The position numbers and the translations under genes are program-made. Positions 1 through 10,781 of a DNA stretch of 64,000 bases are shown here, in pieces. The notes under the pieces are model-generated. The model worked only from the letters and a program-made list of their open reading frames with translations. It searched no databases and was not told the origin of the DNA. The stretch comes from Diphasiastrum complanatum (taxonomy: Eukaryota > Streptophyta > Lycopodiopsida > Lycopodiales > Lycopodiaceae): positions 77,317,236-77,381,235 of the forward strand of contig CM055096.1 in assembly GCA_029204225.1 (NCBI GenBank), written 5' to 3'. The stretch's first letter is position 1; each line of letters begins with the position of its first letter.

Positions 1-1412
1 TGCTTTGCGTAGTTTACATACCTTATGTTCTTGCCCTTTTGCCATGAAGCCCTATGGTTGGACCATGTAAACTTCTTCCTCTAAGTCACCATTCAAAAAT
101 GCCGAATTTGATGGATCTTTCACCCAAAATGAGATGCTAGGGCAATGATAAGGCGTAGCATAGTCCACTTAGCCACTAGAGCAAATGTCTCTTCATAGTC
201 AATTCCTTTAATTTGCTCATTACCCTTCACTACTAGGCGTGCCTTATGCTTTGTTATCGTGCCATCCACATGAATCTTTGTTCTAAACACCCATTTGTTG
301 TCAATGGGTTTCTTCCAAAGTGGTAGATCAACCAACTCCCATGTATCATGCTTGTGGATGGATTCTATCTCCTCTTCCATTGCCCCTTGCCACTCTTTGT
401 GATTTTTTGCCTCATCAAAGGCTGATGGCTCTCGACACTTCAAAATGTCACTCATTAGGGCATAGTTCAGATGATAACGATCAGGAGACTTCCTTTCCCG
501 CGTTGATCTTCTCACTTCTCCTTGTGTGCTAGATCCTGGTTGATTTAGCTTTGCGTCCTTCATGATCTTATCATACCATTTTGGTATCTTAGATTCAGGT
601 GATACACTACCAAGGAGTGTCTAAGTAATGTCTCTTACTTCCAACTGGTTTCTCCTTTATTGCTCCTATTGGCAAGTACCTCCCCCTAGGCTCTTGAATG
701 GGTGGTGTCCTTTCATACTCGCCCTCTTGACTCTCATCTTCACGTGCATCATCTTGTGGAGCGTCTTCTTCATCTTCTTCTTCAAAATTGTGGGAAGTCT
801 TTTCATGCTTTTACCACTTGCATGGTCTTCATCTTCGTATCTATGCGTCTCATCAAAGATCACATCTTTACTTATGTGAATCTTGTTCATTAGAGGATCA
901 AAACACATGTACGCCTTCGTCTTCTCGTCATAACCGACAAAGATACACTTGATTGCTTTGGCATCAAGTTTCTTTCGCTCTTTCTTTGGCACATGTACAT
1001 AGGCCTTACATCCAATGACACGAAACTTGTCGATTTTTGGCTTTATTCCTGTAAATGCTTCTTCGGGAGTCACATTTGGAACCGCAACTGTAGGACTCCT
1101 GTTTTGCAAGAACGTTGACGCACTGCACGCTTCCGACCAAAGTGAATCGGTCAAGCCCATTTGCTTCATCATGGAGCGTGCACTCTCCATAATAGTCATG
1201 TTTTTCCTTTCAGCTACACCAATACTATGCGGCGTGTGTGACTATGTGAATTGTCTTTTGATGCCATGTTCCTTGCAAAAGTCCTCAAAATCATCAGATT
1301 TGTATTTGCCCCCTCTATCAGATCTTAGCACTTTGATGCGTGCATCCAGTTGGTTCTCTACCAAAGTCTTGAACTCCTTGAAGTGTTGCTCCATCCATGA
1401 GACATATTATTT
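1..1412 (-). pseudogene. Ty1/copia pol fragment (integrase core to start of reverse transcriptase), element H
   Basis: Read on the minus strand, this is a copia polyprotein piece. From about 1412 down to 1200 lies the integrase core with LRSDRGGKY (second catalytic Asp) and VAERKN (catalytic Glu). The stretch 1199-666 gives the integrase C-terminal part (FRVIGCKAYVHVPKKER, KCIFVGYDEKTKAY, SKDVIFDE). From 563 to the left edge is the reverse transcriptase start (WVFRTKIHVDGTITKHKARL, GIDYEETFA, SAFLNGDLEEEVYMVQP). Copia order is integrase then RT, as seen. At least one stop lies in the integrase core, one in the link at about 660, and one after VYMVQP, so it is dead. The element continues past the left edge. 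Gag and protease are missing: homology stops near 1412. Confidence 0.88.
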
Positions 1413-1945
1413 GAGCCTCCCAATTGCGCCGTCAATTTTGGTTGTAATTGTTATTTGTATTGTGCTTCAGTGTAATATAACAGCAACATGTTTTTATCTG
1501 TGTACAACGTAGATGAATGCTTGTTGTAATTGAATGCACTTTCATTGTTGTTTGATCGCGCTTGTTTACTCACTCTAATCAGAACACGGTCGTCTACGGC
1601 TCTTCAGTTTCTGATCAGATGACGGCTATCTTTGACATCGAACTCGCGATGTCATACTACTCTTCCATTCATTTAAGAATTATAGTTCACATTGAATCCG
1701 ATTTCAGTAGTACCACACACAAACCATCTCTAATCTCTTCGGTGGACTGTACTCTTGCATTTGAGAGTATGAATTGATTTTTAAGATCATGTTGGGCAAT
1801 TAGAACACTTAAACTGTGATTATATTTAGCATAAGCAATCTATTAGACTGTTTTTGCATTTAGCAGCTGATTAGAACGGGAGAGCTGTTATGCAATATTC
1901 CTGCTCTCTTCTCCATTCTCGTTTTTCTTATCTCCCTTGCCCCAT
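1413..1945. other. Unassigned AT-rich DNA between two copia fragments
   Basis: I see no coding motif, LTR terminus or primer-binding site. The short open frames here have no recognisable domain. It separates a minus copia fragment from a plus one. Confidence 0.5.
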
Positions 1946-2632
1946 CATTCTAGAGTCCTCATGCTTAGAAATCAGATTTTGCGAAGCATGAGAAGAAGTG
2001 AGGAGAGTACACAAGATTATGTGCTTAGAATCAAGTCTCTAAATACGAAGTTGGCTTCCATTAGAGAGAAGATTCATGATGGAGAGCTTGTACAAATTGT
2101 CCTTAATGGTCTAGGAGATAACTTTGCAAATTTAGTACAAAGTTTTGCCATCCAAGACACTTTTCCAAGTATAGAAAAACTTAACAATGTATTAGTGGCT
2201 GAAGAGTGTAGGATGCTCCACACCAAGGCAAGAATGAGTTCATTGTCCTTGCAAGATGGAAATGAGAAAGCCAATTTCTCATTCAAGGACAAAAAGAAGA
2301 CCAATGAAAATAAGAAGCATCCAAAGGAGGCCAAAGAAGAGGATGATACATCAAGCTTATAAGACAAGTCAAAGCAAAAATGCTTCTTTTGTAGAAAGAA
2401 GGAGAATTATGCATGCGAATGCTACAAGAGGCTAAAAGCACAAGAGGAGGAGGACAAACAAGGAAACCTTGCACATGAGAAGGATGATGATGAAGTAGAT
2501 GTATTATTGATGGCATCTACATCCACACCAACAAGCAATAGCAACTCAAGAGACACTTGGTGGATTGATAGTGGGGCTAGTTCCCACATATCTTGTGAAA
2601 AGGACTTTTTCTCAACCTATCAATCTTCCATT
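1946..2632 (+). pseudogene. Ty1/copia gag-protease fragment, element S
   Basis: The plus strand reads as the second half of a copia Gag (RVLMLRNQILRSM, YVLRIKSL, LVQIVLNGLGDNFANLVQSF, FPSIEKLNNVLVAEE), a lysine-rich linker, then a damaged CCHC zinc knuckle (CFFCRKKENYACECYK, where the usual GHYA is ENYA) and the start of the aspartic protease (DTWWIDSGASSHIS, active-site DSG). A TAA at about 2360 breaks the frame before the knuckle. The Gag N-terminus is absent and the protease is cut off after about 25 residues, so both ends are truncated. It is closely related to the Gag of element A (16.2-19 kb, minus strand). Confidence 0.85.
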
Positions 2633-2752
2633 TTCAAATATACAATGCTTACTTGATAACTCACAATATAAAAACCACATACCTTGTTGAGCCAATAGGC
2701 AAAGTGCAAGCTCATTATGACATCTAAATCTTATTGGAGAGATCTCAATATT
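2628..2752 (+). repeat. Dispersed repeat, copy 1 (copy 2 at 50,819-50,937)
   Basis: About 120 bp aligns in direct orientation with 50,819-50,937. Shared landmarks are ATGCTTACTTGAT, AACTCACAATATAAA (variant GACTC in copy 2), GGCAAAGTGCAAGCTCA and TCTTATTGGAGAG. Here the sequence runs on past CTCAATAT; in the other copy that is exactly where the large inverted repeat begins. Confidence 0.75.
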
Positions 2753-3776
2753 TGCATTTAAAGTAATCTAAGGCAATGCTCCATCATAGAAAAGAAGGGA
2801 TTCTCCTTTACGTTATTCTATAATGTTTTGAACAATTTTTTCGCTTGCCAGTTATCCTTCCCAAAAAATTGAAATTGAAATTAGATTGTTGCAGGTCGAT
2901 TTCTAATCATGAAGATAGATCCAATAATCAAGTGTGTGTAGATCATTTTGCACTTTCACATATGGGCCTCGATAGTCATGTGCCAAATCCCAAGCAAATA
3001 GCAATTACAATGAAAGTAGAGCTAGAAGCAAGAAGAGTTACAAAGCATTCAAGATAGCATATCCATAGAAAGCTAGAAACACAAGGATCTCCATAGAATG
3101 AAAAGAAAGAAATAATCAATGCATGAAAGCATCAACTGTGTCTATCTCTAATAAGATGTCATCTCGACATTTATGAGCATCCGAACGTATATAAAATCAG
3201 CCTATTTCATTTGGTTGTAATGATCTCTTGATAATTTTATTATAATGATCAACTATAGACAATTTACATTTGTGCAGTTGTATGTACAAGAAGATGGCAT
3301 AGAGCTGTTGCGCCATCTAAGGTAGATCGTGGTGGCTGCAAAGAATGCCGACTGCACAGAATCTTTCTCCATAGCAATACAGTTTCATTCTTTTTTCAGA
3401 GCACACATTGTAGTGGTGCATGTACCAGAACAAAGGTCTAGAATCTGGAAATCCCAAGGCTCGTATTCACAAGAGGAAGCTTAGAGCTTTCACTTGCAAA
3501 TGAGCCAAAAGATTCAAAAAATGATGTCTCTATTCTAGTTATAGACAATGCTCTAACTTAACTAAACATAACTATTTTAAGGGATAGTTATCCCTATTAA
3601 GTATTATTTAATGTACTTTGGGCCCCTATTGGACTTTTATCTTTATTATTTACTTTGGAGGGCCTAAAGAGGAACCCGCCTTATTTCTAAGGCTAATAGC
3701 TCATTTTTGCCTTCCAAAGCTTACATTGGATATTCTAATGCATTGATAAGCTCTGATGTACTAAAAGTACATGACA
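2753..3776. other. Unassigned DNA; right part probably the 3' LTR of the minus gypsy element
   Basis: No protein homology recognised. A terminus reading TGTCATGTAC on the minus strand ends at 3776, directly after a purine tract, so the right part is likely a gypsy 3' LTR (minus strand, running leftwards). Its far end cannot be placed because no second LTR copy is in the window. Confidence 0.45.
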
Positions 3777-3786
3777 CTCCCCCTAC
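3777..3786 (-). other. Polypurine tract of the chromodomain gypsy element
   Basis: Minus strand GTAGGGGGAG immediately precedes TGTCATGTAC, the usual arrangement of plus-strand primer and 3' LTR start. It lies about 120 bp beyond the chromodomain reading frame, as expected at the 3' end of a chromovirus. Confidence 0.6.
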
Positions 3787-3905
3787 TTAAACATGATTGT
3801 CCTAACAAATGAAGATGTCTGCTTAGGAAACTCAAAGCTCCAGTTAAGTAGTATCAATGGAGAATGTCATATCCAACAACTTCATGGTAATAGTCGTGGC
3901 TACTG

Positions 3906-4661
3906 TTAAACAAATGAGTTGTTGACTGAAGAATTTTCTTCATTAGGGAGGTTCTTCCAGTGAATTAGATATTCTTTGATTATCTTGCCATTTCGCAATA
4001 CCTTGTCCCGATATCTAACAATTTTGGCTGGTTCTAGAACCATATTACCCTCATGATCCAAAGGTGGTAGATTACCAATTGTTATTGAGTGTTCTCCCAA
4101 TCTCTTCTTCAAAAGAGAGACATGAAACACTCAATGTATACGGGTTGTTGATGGTAGATCCAATTCATAATTCAACTCCCCGACCTTCTTCACAATCTCG
4201 AAAGGTCCATAGAATCTTGGAGCCAACTTTTCGCTTTGAGATTTCTTCAGCTTAGTGTATCCATAAGTTTGTAACCTTAAATACACAAAATATCCTTTAG
4301 CAAAATCACAAAAAGTACTGTTCTAAATAATGTACAGCTTTATTTCTATATGTGCTTCTTTAATATGCTCCTAGTTAGCTTTCAAAATATCATTCATGTG
4401 CATATCCTAGTCCACAACTGCTGGAACTATAACCTCTGACAAATCCACACTAATGGGTTGTAATGGTTTCTAGCCATATAGTGCAAAGAAAGGTGTCATC
4501 CCAATCAACATGTGTGGAGTGTTATTATAACAAGATTCAACTAAATACAACCAGATCATCCACCTAGTCTGGTGATCTGAAATGAAGTGTCGCAAATAGC
4601 ACACCAGTCATTGGTTAATCCTTTCTAACTATCCATTAGTTTCTAGATAAAATGATATACA
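3906..4661 (-). pseudogene. Ty3/gypsy chromovirus: integrase C-terminal half and chromodomain
   Basis: Minus-strand frames give, in order, the end of the integrase core (RHFISDHQTRWM, IGMTPFFALYGQKPLQP), the integrase C-terminal domain (KLAPRFYGPFEIVKKVG, FHVSLLKKRLGEH) and a chromodomain (LEPAKIVRYRDKVLRNGK, EYLIHWKNLPNEE). The chromodomain after integrase identifies the chromovirus branch of Ty3/gypsy, where it is thought to bind histone marks and guide integration. Several stops and frame changes show decay. The element continues at 5653 beyond an inserted transposon. Confidence 0.88.
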
Positions 4662-4663
4662 TA

Positions 4664-5650
4664 ACACTAGAGTTGTTTTCAGCACATTTTTGTGTGCATG
4701 TGCACAAAAGTGCGCATAAAACCCTTGGTCGCTTGACAAGACATAACATGTCATCAAATTATTGAAATTTCAATCTTTTAATTGTATGTGGAACTAGACG
4801 TGACTCTTCATTGTGTTGTTGGAAGACTTAATTTTTTCTCTCTCAATTGATGGCAATTTGCCCCCAAAAATATTCAATTTTTAGCATTTTTTAACACTGC
4901 ACATGGGTAATTTTAGGTGCATGTATATATCTCTATATAGGACTCCAAATTCATAAAGATTTTATAAACATGTTTCTAAGGTCATAAAAGATTTTTTAAA
5001 GTAAACAACCAAAGAAAGTGTTGTAAAAGCGTCTCCAAAAGAGCTGAAACTTTTTAGCACCTTTCAATAATTTTCAATACTTTTCAGCACTTGACATGGG
5101 TAACTTTAGATGCACATATCTATCTCTACATAACTCGAAATTGAAAAAAAAAAATTGAGAGACATGTTTCTATGGTCATATAATACTTTTTAAACTAGAC
5201 AAACCAAAAAAACATTGTTAAAATAATGATATTATACACTCATATATGATATTTCCAATTTTGGGGATTTTTATCAACACTTTAAAGGGTAACTTTGAAT
5301 GCACATATCTATCGTTATAGATCTCCAAATTCAAAAAAAAATTGATAGACATGTTTCTATAATCATATTGGATTTATAAGAGTAGACAGGCTAAAAATTG
5401 AATGTAAAAATCACAACAATGTAGTTGCATATATGAAAATATCAAAGTTTTATCAGTACCCCCACATGTTTGACACATCATATCTTACGTATAATTTTCT
5501 CAAAATGAAGGTCTCAAATTTTTTAATCACTAAATGTATATATGAAGTACACACATGTGAAAGAATTTGATGTGATTCATTGTAGTTTATGAAATATGAT
5601 TTTTTTGAATAAGTGTTTAAAATGCACACTTTTGTGTGCAACTCTAGTGT
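4664..5650. mobile_element. 987-bp non-autonomous inverted-repeat DNA transposon nested in gypsy integrase
   Basis: The ends are perfect 12-bp inverted repeats, ACACTAGAGTTG (4664-4675) and CAACTCTAGTGT (5639-5650), flanked on both sides by TA (4662-4663 and 5651-5652). Gypsy integrase coding resumes on either side, which shows it is an insertion. The interior is AT-rich with no protein motif and carries three tandem-like units of about 190 bp starting near 4906, 5093 and 5284, each with GGGTAA-TTT--ATGCA and ACATGTTTCTA landmarks. The CACTA-like start with subterminal repeats recalls En/Spm elements, but the TA flanks fit Tc1/mariner-like insertion better, so the superfamily is open. Confidence 0.8.
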
Positions 5651-5652
5651 TA

Positions 5653-6912
5653 AGCATAGTTTAGTGCCCAAATTGTCCATTAAATTCTTCTAGAAAGTGG
5701 AAATAAATTTGTCGACTCTATCGCTCACTATCTCCTTTGGTATCCCATGTAATTTGAAGACGTTCTTCAAGAATATATATGCTATTTGGGCTGCACTATC
5801 ACTAGTTTTATAAGGTAGAAAATGTGCATATTTTGTACGCAAGTCCACCACCACATAGATACCATCATATCCTCTAGACGTTGTCGACAAAAGAGGTATG
5901 ATATGTTCCACCTTATTCACTTGACAAGGAATACATTCCTGCACATATGTGTACACAGTCTTCTTTATACCAGCCCATTTGAATAGCTTCCTGATTGTCT
6001 GATGTGTCTTCAACATTCCACTATGCCCAACACTTGGAGATGAGTGTAGCTATATAATGAACCTAAATTTAGGAGCAAGCACAACTCTAGAATTATCATA
6101 CAACAATATTTGACTTTGCCTCCTATAATGGAGATGAATAACATAATTGGAGTTTTGTAATTCCTCCCAAATCTCTTTTGAATTTGGATCCTCCATATAC
6201 TCTCCTTGAATGTCTTTCACCCAATAAACACTTATTGAAGTTATTGCAAAAACTGTGCCAAGTCTTAAATTTGAGCACAACATCATGTGCTCCTCCGTTA
6301 AAGGATTCACTTTGATGTTCCACCAAATAAGCTGCATATTCCTCTATAGACTTTGAGGATGTGTTTATCTATAAAGACCATATTCTCTATAGTGCATCTG
6401 CAACTACATCATCCTTCCCCATAAGATGTTCATTACTAAAATAATAGAATTGAACTTGTGACAACCATCTCTTTTGCTTATCGTTTAATTGCTTTTGGCT
6501 CAAGAAGTATTTCAAACTATGATGATCACCTTTAATTAGGAATTTAGAACCATATAAATAGTGTCACGATTTCTTAAGTGCATGCACAAGTGCCAACTTC
6601 TCCTTATCATGAGTAGGATATGATGCTTATTTATCAGTGAGTTTCCTACTTCTATAGGCAATAACTCCATCAGACTGAATCAAGATAGCTCCCAACCCTG
6701 TGTCATTGGCATACACTATACCCGTGAATGGTGAATTAAAGTTGGGTTGCACCAATAAAGGAGCTATTAAGAATGATTGCTTGAGAGCTTCAAAAGCCAT
6801 TTGAGTCCCTTCATTCCATTCAAATTTATCCTTCCTCAAAAGAGGTGCTGCAACTTTTGAGAAGTCTTGAAAGAATATTCTATAATAGAATGCTAAACTC
6901 AAAAATTATCTC
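5653..6912 (-). pseudogene. Ty3/gypsy chromovirus: RT C-terminus, RNase H, integrase N-terminal half
   Basis: Minus strand, right to left: end of reverse transcriptase thumb and start of RNase H (FYYRIFFQDFSKVAAPLL, KDKFEWNEGTQMAFEALK, GLGAILIQSDGVIAYRSRKL at about 6902-6630), RNase H body (HDKEKLALVHALKKS, GDHHSLKYFLSQKQLNDKQ), linker, then integrase zinc-binding domain (TIRKLFKWAGIKK, CIPCQVNK) and core start (GYDGIYVVVDLRTKYAHFLP, HGIPKEIVSDR, at 6016-5690). It is the 5' side of the same element as 3906-4661; upstream RT, protease and gag are missing because copia DNA joins at about 6912. Stops and frame changes are present. Confidence 0.88.
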
Positions 6913-7149
6913 AACACAATATCTACAAAATAATTTCTGCACTGGTTGGAATGATGAAGAACTTGAATTCGATCTTGAACCAGAATTTGGTCTAGACTGC
7001 ATGTTCCTCTTCTTATCAGTATAACCTGACTTTGTAGATCTCTTGGATCTAAACTTCAAATTTTTCGAATATAGAGCTTGAGGATCCGATCCTAAGCTTG
7101 AGGAGGATGCTGATCTTCTGATCTCCTTTTGTAGAAGCAGCGACAAAAG
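6913..7149 (-). pseudogene. Copia family J gag, central segment
   Basis: Minus strand reads LLLQKEIRRSASSSSLGSDP, then QALYSKNLKFRSKRSTKSGY, a serine-rich linker, and QKLFCRYC, the first two cysteines of the zinc knuckle. It is nearly the same as residues in the plus-strand J copy at 42,080-42,310. The match ends inside the knuckle at about 6913, where the gypsy RT frame begins; the frame stays open across the junction. The N-terminal Gag of the same copy lies at 7563-7716, on the other side of an opposite-strand fragment. Confidence 0.82.
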
Positions 7150-7562
7150 TAAGTGTTCTAAAGGGCAAGATTAAGGAGAGGCTTCTTCAAATGGAAAAAA
7201 TAAAGATAGGTCAAAGCTAAAGTGCTTTCATTGTGGCATCAAAGGACACTTTGCAAGTGATTGCTACAAGAAGAAGAGAGATCAAGGAGACAAGCAAGGA
7301 AATCTTACTCATGATGAAGATGGTTTGGATGTTCAAAATTTAAATGATGATGCTTTTGTGATGTCTTCATGTATGCTTTCTAATGATGAAGATCTAGATC
7401 CATGGTAACTTGATAGTGGTGCAAGCTCACACATGACTTTTCACAATGAGTACTTCACTTCTTTGTTAGCATATGAAACTGACAAGAAGGTGATCTACAA
7501 GGCCAATGATGGTGAGTGTGCAATCAAAGGTATTGGCACAATTCCTATTTCTCTCTCTACAT
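7150..7562 (+). pseudogene. Copia gag zinc knuckle-protease fragment inserted into J gag
   Basis: Plus strand encodes KLKCFHCGIKGHFASDCYKK (intact CX2CX4HX4C knuckle), an acidic linker, and the protease start W-stop-LDSGASSHMTFHNEYFTS followed by KVIYKANDGECAIKGIGT. One TAA replaces a codon just before the active-site DSG. It resembles elements C and G (26.7-28.0 and 21.0-21.8 kb). It carries no LTR and splits the minus-strand J Gag, which resumes on both sides. Confidence 0.82.
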
Positions 7563-7716
7563 GCTGGCTGCATCACCTTCTGGTTTGAGCTTTGTGCCAT
7601 CAATGACGTCCACAATTCTTTGGCTAGTAGTATAACCTTCATGTTGAATTTTCAAATATGGTACTTATCTCCTTCGAGTTTGTCAATGATAGATGAAGTA
7701 GATGATGGATCCATTC
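7563..7716 (-). pseudogene. Copia family J gag, N-terminus
   Basis: Minus strand starts near 7716 with ATGGATCCATCATCT and gives MDPSS--SSIIDKLEGD, then VILLAKELW and DVIDGTKLKPEGDAA, matching the N-terminus of the plus-strand J Gag at 41,551. One stop and a small frame slip are visible. It lies about 125 bp downstream of the primer-binding site at 7842-7853. Confidence 0.82.
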
Positions 7717-7841
7717 TGGTTGAACGAGATCGTTGGTAGAAACAATGATTGTCGAAATACCGTTGGCTGCTCGTTTGCTAGAGAGACGTCTTGGTAGAAA
7801 CAAGACTGATAATCCGTAGTAGAAATGCAGATTATTGAACC

Positions 7842-7853
7842 GCTCTAATACCA
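7842..7853 (-). promoter_or_regulatory. tRNA-Met primer-binding site, element J (minus copy)
   Basis: Minus strand TGGTATTAGAGC, one base from the standard initiator tRNA-Met complement. It sits directly after the LTR end, in the usual LTR-PBS-gag order. Confidence 0.8.
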
Positions 7854-8113
7854 TATCGTAAAACGTGGGGATGACTGACAACGGAAGCTTGAGCGTAGGC
7901 GTGTAGGAACGGAAACACAACAGTTAGGAGCATAAATATTCAAGATGAATGATTCATATAGAATTGTGCAAATGAACAATATAGTAGTGAGACAAAAATT
8001 GCACTTTGATTAATATCTATAGTGAGTACAATGGCTTGAACTGATAACTTCAGCTTGTTGAGCGTGATAATGCTGGCTACAGAAGAACTCTGATTATAAT
8101 GTTAAAAACAACA
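7854..8113 (-). repeat. 5' LTR of copia family J (minus copy)
   Basis: About 260 bp, starting TGTTGTTTTTAAC on the minus strand (right end) and ending at the PBS. It aligns with the plus LTR at 41,119-41,407, for example in CTCAACAAGCTGAAGTTAT and AGTGCAATTTTTGTCTCACT. A related segment also forms the inner ends of the large inverted repeat at 52.3 and 56.9 kb. Confidence 0.75.
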
Positions 8114-10083
8114 CTTACATTGCTTGGTTTAGCTAGTAGTATATATTTACAAGTGTCTTGATTTAGCTAGTAGTATATATTTACAAGTGTCTTCAAAAAT
8201 ATCTTACAAGCATTGAATGTTATTTACACCAGTCTTTGTATATGTACAAAGTGGGTAATTGTCCTTGGGATATTTAAAGTTGTTTTTAGGGTTGATGATA
8301 AGTTGCCGACATCGGTCTGCCACCGTTGGAAAAATCCAAAAAATGTGAACGTGCCCTTGAACAGAGAAAGCATGTAAATCTCGAAGGTGCTTTCTCGTCT
8401 CTCATTATTCATCCATCCCTCCTTCTTCAAAGACCTCTTCGGTCTAAGGTGAAATATGCTCTTGGATGGCACTGGCCCAGTATCTCAAGGGATTCTGCAA
8501 AATCAGCCAACACCAAATCACAAAAGCAAAATACCTCTAGAAAGCTAAGAACAAGCTCTATCAACCCATAGAATCAGATCAATGATTGAACGTGATTTGG
8601 CAGGCCAAATTTACAATAGAATGAATCTAAAAATTTAGTAAAGCTAGAGCTAGAAATCAGGATTTGTCATAACTTTATGAATCCTAATCCAAATGACCTG
8701 CCATATGGATCGGATCAAAGCTAAAACAATGCTTTAGCTTATCTTGAAAAACTAGGATGAAAGACTCAAATCAAGTCTAAAAAATTCAAAGAGAAAGCCA
8801 ATTTGTAGTCACCTATTTTGATAGCTTATGGGAAATTTGCAAAATGTTTTGCATCTTTTACTTAAATTGCTTGCAAATTGGTGCAAATGAAAGCTTAACA
8901 AAGCTGTAAAAGGATATGGAATTAATAAGAAATTAGAAACATAACTGAATGCTAAAAATTGATCTGGGTTTGGCCTTGTCTTGCCTTGCAAAGTCAATAC
9001 TATGTGTTGAGGTCGGTCAATGGAGTTTGGAAGAAAGTCAATGTTAAAGACAAGTTGCGATGGTGGCCCAAAACTTTCAAGTTTGGACCTTAATTAAAGG
9101 CCCAACTGTCCTGCATGTAAGTAATCATGCATGCACTGAAAATAGCAAAACACATTTGGTGAATGGAAAAAAAGTGTGTTGCATGCACATTTTCTTTTTC
9201 TAAGTCATATGCAATTGATTCATAGCAAGCATGCTTCTCAATAGCTATATGCATGACAACATTATTTTCCTTGAAAGAAGCAGAGTTTTAACCCTAGGTA
9301 TAAGCATTTGCTTAAGGAACTCCCATTAGGAAGGTTTCAAAAAAGGAAAATGGAATATTATCCTAGAAAGAAGCATATCTACAAGGAGTTCGTAGCCAAT
9401 TTTGTGATTTTCAGGGATCGCGATCTACAGGCAGCCAGAAACCCCAGTCAAAGGCATAGTCAGGCTTGCTTTTGAAGCAGAAGAAGGAGAAGGTTGTTAT
9501 GCTAGTGTACAAAAGGAGCTGAGCTGCAAGCGCTATAGCCAGCCACTTGAAGTGCGATCAACAGCTTGGATTCATGATGAAGATATGCATCGACTAGCAC
9601 TCAAAAAGTGACTTGATTTATGTTCAAAAGCAAGGTGTAAAAACCATGATCCAAAACTCATGAATAGGAGTGAGGCCCTGTTTCCATATTGCGCTCTATT
9701 GTGGCCTGTATCAGACTTACTACAGCCTCCACAGTCTGTATGCTGCCAAAAATCAGACCCGTTGTGGCCTATCAGACTTGTCAAGACAAAATCCGTATCT
9801 ACGCCCTATGTTCTATGGGTCCTGATCTATTACTTTAAGATTGATCTAAAATCATTCTAACAAATTGAAATATCTAGATCTAATTGGCCTTCCTAGATGG
9901 ATCCTAATAAATTTTACAGCTTTTAGGACAATCATGATTGTACTTTACAATCATAGAGAGTTATTGGTTGCTTAATCAATGGATCTATCAAGTTCTACAC
10001 ATTAGATCTTGATCTAGATTCACTACACTTCGATTTAAGCAAGAGCAATGGATCAACACATCATTAATTAGTGAAGGAGGCAT
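8114..10083. other. Unassigned DNA with a short tandem duplication
   Basis: No recognisable gene. A unit of about 37 bp containing TTTAGCTAGTAGTATATATT is repeated twice in tandem at about 8126-8199. The remainder is AT-rich with scattered short frames lacking any domain. The right end may already be the 3' LTR of element A, whose left terminus cannot be set. Confidence 0.5.
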
Positions 10084-10768
10084 CACACGTGTGGAGTATT
10101 GTCCACAGTACGGCCTGCACCTGAAACAACAAGTACAATAATCCTAGATAGCAAACATTCATAGAAATCAAAAGACAAATGACTAGAAACCTCACAAAAG
10201 TGTAGAATGCAAAAGTCTCATCAGTCTTCTTAGCAAAATGATGATCCTTTTATGGATCAAGTACATCCACAAGTATGGTACAGTCCAGCAGGTCTTCACA
10301 CGTGTGAATAGTGCCACATCACTCAGATCTATCCATTTGATCCATCCTTGATCCTTATCCAAAAGTTGACCTTCTAGAATATGGCTAAAATCCAAAAAGC
10401 TAGACTCCTAGAATATAGGAATATTTTATACAAAATAGGATCTAAGGAAAATGGTCAACTATTATCTTCTAGTATTCTATACACACGTGTGAACATTCAC
10501 TTGCCATGTGGGAGCATTTACTCATGCACATGCAAGGAAAAGCTAATTTCTAGGTGACTAGTCAACTTGACTAAAAAACTAGTCATATCATCTTCACACT
10601 AACTAGATTGATACAAAATCAATTTAGATATATACAAGTATGAAAAGTACATCCTTTCACATGTGGAAATAGGCTCCACACGTGTGACATCAGATCATCA
10701 ACATTATTCTAGTGTTTGATCAATATTTACAATAACCAATGTTAAGTGAGAAGTGACAATTTTCAACA
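10084..10768 (-). repeat. 3' LTR of copia element A (right edge defined) with four G-box palindromes
   Basis: The minus-strand terminus TGTTGAAAATTG ends at 10768 next to a polypurine tract, marking the start of the 3' LTR. The left end is not resolved; the start given is simply the first of four perfect CACACGTGTG palindromes at 10084, 10297, 10482 and 10677. ACGTG cores are plant G-box/ABRE elements bound by bZIP and bHLH factors, so an LTR promoter role is plausible but inferred. Confidence 0.6.
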
Positions 10769-10779
10769 CTCCTCCTCAC
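10769..10779 (-). other. Polypurine tract of element A
   Basis: Minus strand GTGAGGAGGAG lies immediately before the LTR start TGTTGAAA and just after the end of the RNase H frame, the standard position for the plus-strand primer of a copia element. Confidence 0.75.
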
Positions 10780-10781
10780 TT

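Noticed and set aside
4664-5650. Firm assignment of the inverted-repeat element to CACTA (En/Spm)
   Set aside because: The ends resemble CACTA but 3-bp flanks are TAA and TTA, not identical, while TA/TA fits perfectly; left unassigned.
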